Shown here one piece after another: positions 33,004 through 44,635 of a stretch of 64,000 nucleotides of DNA; position 1 is the stretch's first letter; each line of letters starts with the position of its first letter. Origin of the DNA: Notospermus geniculatus. Taxonomy: Eukaryota > Nemertea > Pilidiophora > Heteronemertea > Lineidae. The notes under the pieces are model-generated. The model was not told where the DNA came from. It saw only the letters and a list, made by a program, of their open reading frames with translations, and ran no database searches. The stretch lies in contig NMRB01001215.1 of assembly GCA_002633025.1 (NCBI GenBank), positions 4,237 to 68,236 on the forward strand, written 5' to 3'. The translations under genes were made by a program, and so were the position numbers.

Positions 33004-33536
33004 TAGTGAGGTTTCGCAAATCTGACGAAAAACGAAGTACGAAATACGAAATTCTACTTCATTTCCATGACTTAATGGGCCGCATTCTAGAAGCTTCCTT
33101 AAGTACATGTATAAGGTCGACCTTAATCTTTTGTATTCTACCCTGCAAACAATAGCTAAAGGTCGACCTTACACTTAAGGAAGCTTCTAGAATACGGCCC
33201 AATGTATTTCAGGAGATGGTTGGTACCGCAAATGTCCCTGCTGCCAGTGCGTCTTTTGGCGTATCATCTGAGACCAAGAGAGTCGTGGTGCATCTTGAAT
33301 TTTTAAATTTCCATTTCGTACCTACGAAGTGGAAACGAAAGATAAATTTCAAAGTTTAATTTACACCGCAATTCCATCAGTCAAACGTCATACGCTAAAA
33401 GACGCTCTTGAAGCAGGCTATATTTATGGTACCAACTATCTCCTGAAATACATGTACAGTGTACATTACGTCACGGAAATGAAGTCCAATTTCGTATTTC
33501 GTGCTCGTGTTTCGTAAGATTTGCGAAACCTCACTA
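33004..33536. mobile_element. TAGTGAGG foldback element, copy 1
   Basis: Arms of roughly 200 bp start TAGTGAGGTTTCGCAAATC and end with the complement, meeting at a palindromic centre (cgtacctacgaagtgg). The arms carry cgaagtacgaaatacgaaat and agaccaagagagt blocks. TA flanks are plausible. A 124-bp MITE is nested at 33077-33200. Confidence 0.85.
33077..33200. mobile_element. 124-bp GGGCCGCATTC hairpin MITE nested in a foldback
   Basis: GGGCCGCATTCTAGAAGCTT at the left, with aagcttctagaatacggccc at the right. AAT is duplicated on both sides (33074-33076, 33201-33203). Other copies of the foldback have a single uninterrupted aatgtatttc here. Confidence 0.85.
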
Positions 33537-33537
33537 T

Positions 33538-33938
33538 TAGTGAGCTTTCGCAAACCTGACGAAATACGAAGTATGAAATTTATACGAAATTCTACTTCAT
33601 TTCCATGATCTAATGTATTTCAGGAGATGGTTGGTACCATAAAATATCCCTGCTGCCAGAGCGTCTTTTAGCATACCATGTAAAACCGAGAGAGTTTTGG
33701 TGCACCTTGAATTTTTAAACGAAACAAAACGAAACATAAATTTCCAAGTGTACATGTAGGCCTAATATACTATACCGCAACTCTATCGGTCTTGCGTAAG
33801 ACGCTAAAAGACGCTCATGCAGCAGGCGATATTTGTGGCACAACCATATCCAGAAATACATGTACATTAGGCCCTTGAAGTGAAGTCCAATTTCGTATTT
33901 CGTACTTCGTTTTTCGCCAGGCTTGCGAAAACTCACTA
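33538..33938. mobile_element. TAGTGAGG foldback element, copy 2
   Basis: Begins 2 bp after copy 1 ends (tagtgagctttcgcaaacc) and ends ttgcgaaaactcacta. Same arm structure; diverged. Confidence 0.8.
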
Positions 33939-34708
33939 TTTTCGATGCCTTCAAAAGAAGCCGGGTATGAATTTTGACGAGTTGGGGTTAAAGAACTCGG
34001 AAGAGCGAACTTGTACTACCAAATGCTGGTGGTGTGGGTAAGTCGCGAATTTACTACACCTAATAGATTCCTACACGGTGTAGGCCTATCCGTTGCCAAA
34101 TGAATTTACAATGAATAGAAGGTTAATGGTTTGGTAAGTGTAAGGGGTTAGGTTTAGGTTTAGTGTTGGGAGTAGTACGGTATCAGAATAAGGATTAAGA
34201 TGGGATTTGGATTAGCTTTTGGTATATCGTGTATCACCTCTATGTGGTGAACTCAGCCTACACTGGATGCACTGTGTAGGAAATAAATTCGCGGCGGGTC
34301 AACCGGTTGTAAGCGATTGAATTTGATGGATATCACTAACGCCAGTTAATGTGTACAAGATTAATTTCTGCCGCCGACTTTAATTTTGACATTTCCTATC
34401 AGAACTTCATCTGAAATTCACCGATTTCAGGAGACAAATATAGAAACTAAACGGAAGCAATAGAACAAAAATGCCACTCTCTCGATTAGCAGATGATTTG
34501 ATGTTTGCCATAAGTGTCATAGCCAACAAGGTAATCCATTACGCTTGAGGTAAACCAAGCCAACAGAGCATCCGAGGCTATAGCAGCCTATTGTAAACGA
34601 AGGCGACAACCAACCTATCACGAAGTGTTGGATTAACTAATGGACCGGGGTACTTCTTGGCCATTGTTGTCGTTACGATGATTTTACCCCATAGGTTGTA
34701 GATTATGG
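33939..34708. other. No gene recognised
   Basis: Non-coding. A ccgcgaat/attcgcgg-like inverted pair with gtgtaggaa at 34035-34290 may mark a decayed element. Confidence 0.4.
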
Positions 34709-34808
34709 TATGATATTGCGATGGCTTTCAGGAGTATGAACGCCAGAGGTAATGTTCATCTGCTGGTGAATACCAATGGCAGGGTTCTATTGGGTTCACT
34801 CTAATTAA

Positions 34809-35230
34809 TAGTGAGGTTGCGTAAATCTGACGAAACACGAAGTACGAAATACGAAATTCACCTTCATTTCCAGGACCTAATGTATTTCTGGAGATGGTTG
34901 GTACGACAAAATGTCCCTGCTGCCAGTGCGTCTTTTAGCGTACCATGTGAAACCGAGAGAGTTATGGTGCGTCTTGAATTTTTAAATTTCCACTTCGTAG
35001 CTACGAAGTGGCAACGAAAGATTAATTTCAAAGCTTGAAAATACACCGTAACTCTCTCGGTCTTCACTACGTCATACGCTATTCATGAATGTAAAAGACG
35101 CTATGCAGCGGGCGATATTTGTCGTACCAACCACCTCCTGAAATACATTAGTATACATGTAGGTCCTGGAAATGAAGTCGAATTTCGTATTTCGTACTTC
35201 GTCTTTCGTCAGATTTGCGAAACCTCACTA
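34809..35230. mobile_element. TAGTGAGG foldback element, copy 3
   Basis: 422 bp. Centre ccacttcgtagctacgaagt is a perfect palindrome. Ends tagtgaggttgcgtaaatct and agatttgcgaaacctcacta. Confidence 0.9.
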
Positions 35231-35471
35231 TTATCTCATAAAACCTCGTGTTAAAAAATGAGAAATAATGGTATGGCGCGCCCGACCACGGTCAGAATTT
35301 TATCCATCTTTGTGGCCTGCGTACTAAGCGCGGAGTCATTTGGCCGAAGAAACAAGGCATTTTGAAATCGATATGATATTGCGATGGCTTTCAGGAGTAT
35401 GAACGCCAGAGGTAATGTTCATCTGCTGGTGAATACCAATGGCAGGGTTCTATTGGGTTCACTGTAATTAA

Positions 35472-36153
35472 TAGTGAGGTTTAGCAAATCTGACGAAACA
35501 CGAAGTACGAAATACGAAATTCACCTTCATTTCCAGGACCTAATGTATTTCTGGAGATGGTTGGTACCACAGAATGTCCCTGCTGCCAGTGCGTCTTTTA
35601 ACATATCATGTAAGACCGAGAGAGTTCACTGTTAAAAATATCTGTAAATTTACAGCAGAATTTTCACTGCATATTTGATGTAAAATTCATTTCACTGCAA
35701 ACTGCTGTTTTTTTCACTGGAATTTAACAGCAAGATTGCAGTTTCTCAGTTTAAAAGACAGCATTTGTTGTAGAATTTATACCATTTGGCTCTCAAAATA
35801 GATTAAACGGGTGCTGTCAAAATACATGTACAGAAAAGTGTTGTGTTACTCTGCTGCCAACAAAGTGCTCTCAGCATTTTTAACAGTATGGCGCATCTTG
35901 AATTTTTAACTTTACACTTCGTAGATACAAAGTGGCAACGAAAGATTAATTTCAAAGCTTGAAATACACCGTACATGTAACTCCATCGGTCTTTACTACG
36001 TCATACGCTATGCATGTATGTAAAAGACGCTATGAAGCGGGCGATATTTGTCGTACCAACCACCTCCTGAAATACATTAGGTCCTGGAAATGAAGTCGAA
36101 TTTCGTATTTCGTACTGTACTTCGTCTTTCGTCAGATTTGCGAAACCTCACTA
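35472..36153. mobile_element. TAGTGAGG foldback element, copy 4 (duplicate of copy 3)
   Basis: Derived from copy 3 by the 663-bp tandem duplication. Interrupted by the 261-bp insertion 35627-35887. Confidence 0.9.
35627..35887. mobile_element. ~261-bp insertion with ACTGTTAAAAAT ends
   Basis: The left end cACTGTTAAAAAT and the right end ATTTTTAACAGT are inverted. The undisturbed sequence gagagttatgg is present in copy 3. The interior has aatttacagcag/actgcaaactgctg motifs. No clear target duplication is visible. Confidence 0.75.
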
Positions 36154-36304
36154 TTATCTCATAAAACCTCGTGTTAAAAAAATGAGAAATAATGGTTATA
36201 CTGTATATGGCGCGCCCGACCACGGTCAGAATTTTATCCATCTTTGTAGCCTGCGTACTAAGCGCGGAGTCATTTGGCCGAAGAAACAAGGCATTTTGAA
36301 ATCG

Positions 36305-37347
36305 CTCTCTGACTGCAACGAAAATTTGTATTGTGACGCCTTGAAGTTAATTCATTCGAATGCCGAATATAATGCCGGTGTAATAATCTAATGCCCCNCC
36401 CCCCCCCCCGATATGTGATGTACCCCAAAAATACATTTACCGATTAAGCGGCACCGTTCAATTGGTCTCTAGACCCTTAATCCAATATCTTTGTTCACAG
36501 CTGATATTTTTCAATTTTTTTTCTTGTAAATCCTTCCTCATCATCAGGCTTCATTATCGTAAAAAGGAGGAGTGATCCAGTATCACATGAAGATTTTGTC
36601 ATTTTCATGTTTTGATATTTCTTTTTTTCATCAGCAGTGTGATTTTTCAGTCCATATTGCCAACAGCATGTTTTGCCATAGATCCCCCTAGGCCCTATAT
36701 TTGAAAATAGGATGTAAAAGTAGTAAAGGCATAAGAGAAATCCAGAAAAAAACGATGTTGCAATACTTTTGAGCAGTGTGTGTAAGCGGACATTGATTAC
36801 AGGGGTCATTCTTTATACTGCTACACCGGCTGTTGTTAGTTGCAAAGTGTAGGGCCAGTGCTTAGATGGTGTAGCATTCCTAGTATTAGGGTTTGCTCAT
36901 GCTGAGAGAGAGAGAGCAAGAACAAGTTATTGCTCTACATTTGTCTGAATCCTCCATGGTGCATAAAACACTTTATTATCATCAACAGCTACACCGCCTT
37001 CGTTACCACATTTGATAAATTCAATAATTTGTCCATATCTGGCTACAATTGAATTTGAAAATACCAAGAGACTGATAATGGACATGATTAAATGGCAGTT
37101 AATAGAGTAACTATGGTCCCCTTGGTTTGTCCCAGAATAATTTAGAAGCAGTTTTGCTCGTGACTTTGCGTTATTGTAATCAAAATAGATTTTGGATGGA
37201 ATCAACGCCATGAAGCAAATTGGCTAAATCCAGTAGCGTTAATAATGGTTGTTCTGCGAGTAATAAAAATTGGCAGAGCGCTGACAAATTTTGTTCATCA
37301 ATTATGAATTTCAAGTGTGACTGGAACAACGTCATCCTGAGTGTAAT
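36305..37347. other. No gene recognised; homopolymer with N
   Basis: A poly-C tract with N at 36398 follows the duplication. The rest is non-coding; short frames on the - strand (36495-36809, 36927-37211) have no recognisable motif. Confidence 0.5.
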
Positions 37348-37522
37348 GCCGGTGTGTAACGTTTTTCAGTGTGGCCATTTTTCTGTGTGATTCCCATTGT
37401 TCGGAACACACTGGGAAACGGACTCGCTGTTTCTCTCTGTGTGTCGCCCATTGTCAAGTCGCGGCTTATTCCGTGTCAATCTATTATTATGTCACACGTG
37501 CCTCACTTAAAAACGTTACAGG
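37348..37522. mobile_element. ~175-bp MITE, CCGGTGTAAC family, eroded right end
   Basis: GCCGGTGTGTAACGTTTTTC at the left; the right end is reduced to aaaacgttacagg. Interior near-identical to 22951-23127. Confidence 0.8.
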
Positions 37523-37598
37523 AATTTCCACCTGGTTGGGGTCATGATGTTCTGTGCATGCTTCAATTTGAAGAGTTCGTCATCCTTGTACGGCATAA

Positions 37599-37850
37599 GG
37601 GCCGTTTAGACGACAGGCAAAAATCCACATGCGATCCAATCGAATCCGATTGTGGTTCAAAACTCTTGCGTGTAAACGCTACCCAATGCGGTCCAATGTG
37701 GATTTAAAATGGCCCCGAATCCACACTGGACCGCATTGGACCACATACGACCACAATCTCGTCTAAACGCAAATGAGACCAGATGCGGGTCAATCGGATC
37801 CAATCGGATTGAATCTGAATGCGGTTTTTTGGCTTGTCGTCTAAACGGCC
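37599..37850. mobile_element. 252-bp hairpin MITE, ends GGGCCGTTTAGACGAC
   Basis: GGGCCGTTTAGACGACAGGC at the left and gtcgtctaaacggccc at the right, flanked by TAA on both sides. Repeated ccaatcggatt/ccacatgcgatcc blocks fill the arms. The left half of a second copy is at 49602-49680. Confidence 0.85.
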
Positions 37851-38937
37851 CTAATATGACACTGTGGGAAAAAGAAAATAAAAGGCGAAGTCCAAAGGCG
37901 ATGTAGCATATGCATGTACAATGTACGTCGTATTGTATAAAAGTGATACATATGCCGAAACAGTTACCATGGGATGGCTCATTTTATGCTTTCCCTCAAT
38001 TCGGCTTGTGGGTCTCTTGTGTACTTTGGTATAGTATATGTACATGTAATTTGCGACATGTAAACATTCGCCCTATTTTCGCCGCAAATAACATGCAATA
38101 GACATGCGTCCATTCCGCTCAGTCTCTTTCAAAGATCACGTGACATACTCCCCGGCGCCTCATTCCCCACAAATCTAATACCAATCATGCAAAAACCGCA
38201 CATTGTACACTACTGAAGAATTTGTCAGCTTGCTTACTCCCGCAACGAATCATTTACACAGATCTTCCGCGACAAACCATGTATCACTGTCGTCATAGCT
38301 GATTGAATAAATGGTAAAGCATGTATCATCTTCAATTACTAGGATGTAGCACGACGGCTAATGCAGCTCGGGATACTCCATTAGGCCGTCGCTAATGTCC
38401 ACCAGTCGACTGAGAAGTTGAATCAAGGCGACATGTTAGCTGACCGACATGTGTAGTTGCTTATTTGGAAGAGATTGAGATATCCTGAGGAATAATACTC
38501 GGACCCGTTGGTGATTGTTTTTTTATCGGGGCGATAGCGAGATGCCAAACAATGGCGACATTTTAGGCGATGCACTTGTGATAGTACGTTCTCTGACTCA
38601 TTTCTTCGTTACCAAATACTAGCGAATGCTTTTACTTCAGATTTGTACAGCATTACCTAGTGCATTTGTATTGCAAATTTCAAGAAAAAGCATTTACTAG
38701 TCTATTCATACGACCCATTAACCACTCAGGCAAGAATGCTCGATCGGGTGATCGCAGCTCGATGGGCCGACGGAGCTAACTTGGCCTACATTCTTCGATT
38801 TTGGCCCAGGTCCTTTGGAGGGCAAACGTCTAGCTGCGGATATTTTTCAATTCCAAGAATGACGCAAATTTGCGCGAGCCCATTCATGAGATATTTTTTT
38901 GGATCGACAGCTGAAAAAAACGTTTGAAATATGGTAA
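37851..38937. other. No gene recognised
   Basis: Non-coding; nothing supported. Confidence 0.5.
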
Positions 38938-39182
38938 GCAGCACCCACCACCGACAAGTGCATGATGCAAAATAGCAATGCACAGCGACTTGTACGTACA
39001 TACATGTATGCCGGCCGCGGATTTTTTTCCTAGCCGGTATATTCCTAACCGNCCCCCCCAGGCTACGCCCCTGAAGCAGCACCCACCACCGACAAGTGCA
39101 TGATGCAAAATAGCAATGCACAGCGACTTGTACATACATGTATGCCGGCCGCGGATTTTTTTCCTGGCCGATATATTCCTAA
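38938..39182 (+). repeat. Two tandem copies, 138-bp period
   Basis: gcacccaccaccgacaagtg at 38941 recurs at 39079, and both copies run to the ccggccgcggatttttttcc tract. A spacer contains an N (39052) in a C-run. One copy could be an assembly duplicate. Confidence 0.8.
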
Positions 39183-40023
39183 CGAAACGAAACGAAATGT
39201 TACGAAACGAAATTAACGAAGTGAATGGTGGGTTAATGGCTTTTGCAACAACGCCCTGTCGACAGATGCAGCTGTGAAGATTGCTTCTTCCGGCGATCTA
39301 CCGATCAAGCTGCGATCGGCCGATCGAGGAGTGCCTGTTTACGTCACACGGAATGGCGGCTGGGCTGGAGAACGAACTGTTTACTTTCATTCTCACGACA
39401 TAAAATGGCCGATATCGTAGGACTCAGATTTCACGAGATGATACTCTGCGTCTGCTTCTGTATGAACAAACTACGGTTCAAACCAGTGCGTCTATCTCCG
39501 AATCGCCCATTGTTGACGCAGTTAACAATGACGGAGTAAAAGATGATATTGCCCTATTCATTTGAACCGGGAGTCTGTCTCCGCCACCAGCAATAAGACA
39601 GCAGCTTAGAATTCGCCTCGTACACAGTTGCCTCCCGTATATTGATCTCTGCTAACGAGAAAGAAGCTTTCACTGCATATTAATGACTTCAGAAGCAAAC
39701 GACTTGCATTGCCACCAGGCAGCCAATGACGAGGCATGCAATTTGTGTTATTCTTTTCGGGTTGTGTGGTTTTCAAACTAATTCCTCTATCTGTGGATTG
39801 CCAAGGGCTCAATATGTCAAGAGAACAAAGTCGTTTACTAAAATTCATGTGTTGAGACAAACTGCAGCCACTGTACATGGAGTTGGGTTTGGGGTTTGTT
39901 TGAAATGAACCCTGGACATGTTGATAGGTTAAGACCTAAAATTGCATTCCGTTTCTCCTTGGCAAACAAGCCTTGTGGGATTTTTAATAGTCATCATGTT
40001 GTTAAATAGACTGTCTCGCCCAC
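39183..40023. other. No gene recognised
   Basis: Starts with a short (ACGAA)n stretch, then non-coding sequence. Confidence 0.5.
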
Positions 40024-40263
40024 CAGCTCCAAGTCCAATAAGGATGTAACACTTTTTATTCATTGGCAGGAGTTTCAAAACACATGCATGAAAATAATTT
40101 TTTTACTTCTTACAATGTACATGTAGGCCTACATACTCCTTCATCAAGATTATCAAAAGTAGTATATGGGGCTGTGGGCCATAACAAATGGGATGTTGTT
40201 TGTCAAAAACTTTCTTTGATCAAAAGTGTTACATCTTCATACAACATCCAGGTTTTTAGAGGT
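40024..40263. mobile_element. TIR element, GATGTAACACTTTT ends, copy 2
   Basis: GGATGTAACACTTTTTATTC at 40042 and gatcaaaagtgttacatc ending 40235. Outer flanks also match copy 1 (27716-28060) in reverse orientation. Confidence 0.6.
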
Positions 40264-40320
40264 ATCCAACATAGAGCACAAAAAATGACACACAAAATGA
40301 TAGCAAACATAAAGTCGTCT

Positions 40321-40677
40321 CCGAATTTCGCAAATTTTCGACCCCAACCGGGTCTTCCTCAGGCACTTTCTAGTAGAGAGGCTGTAGTAGTTTATTGAAT
40401 TTACGACAAAAATACAGAAAATCTTGGCAAAATACAGGAAAACCCTTGTCTAAGTGCAGGAAAAATATAAGAGGGTAAGCAGCTCTGGAGATCCCAGAAG
40501 TGAATGAGCTGGATTCCTTGTCCACCTTAACTTTTCACACCTTCCTGTTTCTTTCAGGGTTTGTTTCTTTATTATAACTAGTTCCATGATTGGAATCCAG
40601 CTCATTCACTTCTGGGATCTCTACTAGAAAGTGCCTGAGGAAGACCCCGGTTGGGGTCGAAAATCTGCGCAATTCGG
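40321..40677. mobile_element. 357-bp TIR element with two-level inverted repeats
   Basis: The outer arms (tcgaccccaaccgggtcttc through ggcactttctagtagaga) are inverted at 40620-40677. An inner inverted pair (agaagtgaatgagctggatt) lies at about 40495 and 40590. Confidence 0.75.
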
Positions 40678-41181
40678 ATTTTAGAGGGATGTTTTAATCA
40701 CACCTCGTAAGGCGATATAACCTCTTTAATTTCATCGTTATAGACATCTGTTGCTAATAATTCAGTTATTTCTTTCCTCGTTTTAAATATTTTGACCACG
40801 ATTCTTTCCTGCCGTTGACCATTTTATCGTTGAGAAATCCACATGACAACAGATCATTTTTGCCATCTTCTTTAAAATGTTCATGTCGAACGATTCATCG
40901 AGGAAGTTTCCGTGTTCCGTTTCCGTGAACGCGCCGATTATCGGTTCAGCTGTCCAGTTTGATTCACGAGCAATCAGCGAGACTGATAGCTCAGGGCGGC
41001 GGAGACCTATCCGTATTCCCCGAAGGATATCATGCCGTCTTCTTCATAATGACTGTCGTCACTTGCTTCGACGTGAAGTGGTCAGTTTTCACGACGACTA
41101 GACCAACCGCGAAAAAGAAATATGAAGCTGTGTGAAACATGTATACAATGTACCAGTGTGTAAGAACAGATACATGCAGCC
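40678..41181. other. No gene recognised
   Basis: Non-coding; nothing supported. Confidence 0.45.
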
Positions 41182-41190
41182 AGCTCTAAG

Positions 41191-41564
41191 GCTGAAAGGG
41201 TAAATGTCGTCCTGGGTTACCGAAAAGATTACCCAGGATCTGAATCTTCACTAAAACAATACCCTGGGTGTACTTTCGGTAGCCGAACATCACCCAGCAT
41301 CGTAGTGTGACACCTGGATTGGAGGTTTTGTCTCGCCCGTGGTCACATGACCGCCTGAAGAATGTCATGAACAGCTACACTCAACAAGTACCGCGAGATT
41401 CCACGGGATTTCTAAATAGGACTCGTTCCTAGGCACTGATTGCGGATGCTGGGTGATGTTCGGCTACCGAAACTACACCCACGGTATTGTTTTAGTGAAG
41501 ATTGAGATCCTGGGTAATCTTTGTAGTACATGTATATACCCAGGACGACATTTATCCTTTCAGC
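41191..41564. mobile_element. 374-bp element with a 9-bp TSD (AGCTCTAAG)
   Basis: Ends GCTGAAAGGGTAAATGTCGT and acgacatttatcctttcagc are inverted, with arms of about 120 bp (tcggtagccgaacatcaccc inside). AGCTCTAAG is duplicated perfectly at 41182-41190 and 41565-41573. It is unrelated in sequence to the other 9-bp-TSD family. Confidence 0.9.
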
Positions 41565-41699
41565 AGCTCTAAGAGGGATATGAGATCGGAGCCCATCAAA
41601 AATGCAGCAAGTTGTGATCGGAATCAATTAGCTTTAAGCAGAGATTTGGATAAAGCTCAATCATAAAGCAAGAACGCGTGTCCGGAGCAAACCAGCAGG

Positions 41700-41900
41700 A
41701 ATATCTGATCAAAACGAATCATCAAGTGGGGATAGGCGACATGTATGTGACGTCGCCAATCTCCAAGCAGGACATGACATTGTGTATGCAACCAATCCCA
41801 AGCAGGAATATGTGATAATGTGTATGGGCCAATCCCCAAGCAGGGATAGGCGATTTAGCCAATCCCAATGGTAGTATATGTGATCCGAGCCAGTTCCCAA
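41700..41900 (+). repeat. Degenerate array of ccaatcccaagcagg units
   Basis: Four loose repeats of gccaatc(c)ccaagcagg with gataggcgacatgtatgtga-like spacers, 35-60 bp apart. It does not have the regularity of a CRISPR. Confidence 0.5.
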
Positions 41901-42121
41901 GTAGACAGTGCTAACCACTCGCATGTCTCAAGAGAGCCGAGTAGGGCCACGTGTCCTTTCACAAATTCCCATTAGACAGGAGAATACTCCAAGTATATTG
42001 TCTCGTTAGGATTGTCATCAATGATGTTAGCGATCAGGGATCCGGGATGATCAGCTGGCCCACCTTGTCAGGGAACGTCAAACGTGACGCTAGATGGCGA
42101 TATCTGGGGATATCACCACTA

Positions 42122-42478
42122 TTGTCGACGCTAGGTTTCCATCTTGAAAAGTAGTGCGCGCGCGGAGCGAACAGTAGAAATTCATCTGTTTGTAAAGCGG
42201 TCACCCCATCACCCCATCAAGTCGTTTTCTACGCTTACAATAATATAGATATGTTGTAGACAGGTGTACATACAAAGGTTTTGAGTCGATACACATTGAA
42301 TACAAACATCGGTAGAGTAAATAAAGTTATTCTGCTTCATTTTCGACAAGATAAATATTGTTTTCTGCAAATAATAACAGTTTGAAAAAGAAGTTCGCGT
42401 CACTTGAAAGACCAAAAAGATGGCGGCCCCACCGACGATGACGTCAAGATTTTCAAGATGGCGATCTAGCGTCGACGG
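42122..42478. repeat. TIR-like inverted repeat, ~357 bp
   Basis: gtcgacgctaggtttccatc-like at the left and gatggcgatctagcgtcgac at the right are imperfect inverted repeats of about 28 bp. The interior is non-coding. Confidence 0.5.
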
Positions 42479-44095
42479 CAATGTTAAAATTTCGTCCAAT
42501 TATAAAAAAATTCAACGCTGTCGTGGAGTATGAGGGAACGTAAAATTAAAATCATATCATGATCCACCCGTCGACCAAACGAACCGTGGAAAAGCAGTCC
42601 TTGTCAGCGTCAAATAAAATCACATTAAATAAGCGTAAACGCGATGTTTGTGGTTATTAAATGGCCTCCTTTGAGCGGATCATACGCTTGCTTAGCTGAT
42701 CACCGCTCCATGCCTGTTCCCATTGATACGCTAGTCGCCCGTTATGTTGATAGCGGAAGGGTATTGATATTTCTACGTGCACTTGAATGAAGAGCATCAC
42801 GATGGATACACCGCAGCCATGGTCTACCCGCAGGCATATTGATTTATTCCATGTGAGGAATCAAATCAAAGTGATTTGGTTCCCACTGTAACCCAAGATA
42901 GATTAGCAGTGTGCTCGCTTGAGAAATGTCTATAGGTTTTAAAGCCTTTGGACACGAGGGAGTCGAACTCATTATTGGCCATTAAGTACACAAAAATGTG
43001 AAATGCATTTACCGCCATTCCTCGATTGGATTGGTGGTAGTACGTTTTTTCCCAATAACCAATTGCCCACTGACTGTAAATCTACACAGCATGCTCAATA
43101 GCTGCGCTTCCATTACAGAAAAAGCCGGTAATTGTCCGTTCTTATTCTGCTTCCATTACAGAATGTCCGTGTTTAATAAGTCCGGTTCTACATTGTATTA
43201 AGTGCGGATCTATTAAGCTCGGATAGCATAGTCGATCATACTCCGAATCTAAATTAGATGCGGATCAACAACGGTGCTTTCTCTAGTGGAAAGGCAATAA
43301 GTCCGGATCTATTTGTAGTACATGTATTATGTTCGGCTACAGGTGGCTTAAGATCGCTTACGACATTGCGCATGCTCAAAAGTACCAGAACAATACGCGG
43401 TTCACTCCCACGTGTCGTCATCTGTAGCCGAACTTACTAACCTCAAATCCAGTAGTAGAAGCGGAAGCCGTGAAATATCCGGTCTTATTTAGATGCTGTA
43501 TTAAGACCGGGTTTAGTGGAAGCGCAACTAATGTGTACTTAGTTTTTGTTATTGGAGTGTGGGACCACGAATTCTGTCCAGGGGCTTGGTCGCGGGAAGT
43601 TGACTCACTTTTTTCGGAAAATTGACGCATGATGCCATCATAAGTTACATGGAAACAACGATTGATGTTTTGAAGCGATAAAAACGATGAAAAACTATTG
43701 CTAAAAGATCCAGAAATCCGCCTCTGATGTAGACAGATTGATCTCCATAAACGCAACCAAAACAGAATTCTACATAATGTATTTATTTCAGACGAAGAAA
43801 AAAGATGTTTCTTAATCGGGAAAAATATGGAGATAAATAGACAAATAAAATCGAAATCCCTACTATCTGTTTTCATCAAGTAAACCCACGCCCCTCCCAC
43901 GCAAATGATGAAGAAATTGACATAAACGGAAAGCACCAGTTCACCGCGGGTGATTTCTGCATACCATCGCCCTCTTGTGATGCATCGCTTGCAGTTTTAT
44001 GTGAAGTAACACAGAACAGTGAGACATCTCTGATGTATAGCACCAGCTGTACTTTCTTTGCTGGGTGATAAAATGAAACACTATAGCGCGGCTGC
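42479..44095. other. No gene recognised
   Basis: 1.6 kb. Loose repeats of aataagtccggatct-type sequence at 43050-43320. An inverted pair atgttcggctacag/ctgtagccgaac frames 43328-43436. Short open frames lack motifs. Confidence 0.45.
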
Positions 44096-44635
44096 TTTAA
44101 AGGTTACCTGAAAGGGTTTCATCCACTTCTGGTTTTCTGCGTAATACTGTAGAGCATTAATCAGGCAGCATGAAACTGAAAACCGCATGAAAATCGGATC
44201 ACCCATTTCCAAGTTATGGGAATTTAAAAAGGATGACTACACACCCTGGCAGCCATGTCAGGCAGCGAAGAACAGCACATATGATGTCATTGGATTTTTT
44301 AAACATATAAAAAACATTAAAATGACTCATAGGTCGAATTTTGATGTATTTTTCTTGTTCAGACAGTCGTACTGCAATTATTTCCTTAATATGGATTCTG
44401 AGGGCAATACTTGAATTTCTGGATAGCACCTTTGACTCATGAACCCGCCGCCTGGACAACCATGGATACCAAGTTGTTTGGTTGTCATGTAGAAACAACA
44501 TCTTAAATTTGGTATAACACTGCAATTAATGGTCCAATCTTCATGCAACTTTCACCGAACTGTTTTTTACTCGAACTACTTTTCAGAGAAAAAAATCTTG
44601 AAAGTCCTTTCAGGTGACCTTTAAAACAGATACAT
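44096..44635. mobile_element. ~540-bp element, TA-AAGG termini
   Basis: TTTAAAGGTTACCTGAAAGG and cctttcaggtgacctttaaa are inverted. The ends read TA-AAGG..CCTT-TA as in 3085-3487 and 3490-3733. Non-coding. Confidence 0.75.

Larger units (their letters stand above)
34709..36304 (+). repeat. 663-bp tandem segmental duplication
   Basis: Unit 1 is about 34709-35371 and unit 2 about 35372-36304. Each has the same left flank (tgatattgcgatggctttca), one foldback element and the same right flank (gaccacggtcagaattttat). Unit 2 is 270 bp longer, mainly because of the insertion at 35627-35887. Confidence 0.9.

Noticed and set aside
41700-41900. CRISPR-like alternation of repeats and spacers
   Set aside because: Eukaryotic context, repeats imperfect and spacing irregular.
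43418-43936. 172-codon open frame on the - strand
   Set aside because: Composition is that of random AT-rich translation; its 3' part overlaps a small inverted repeat and no motif is visible.
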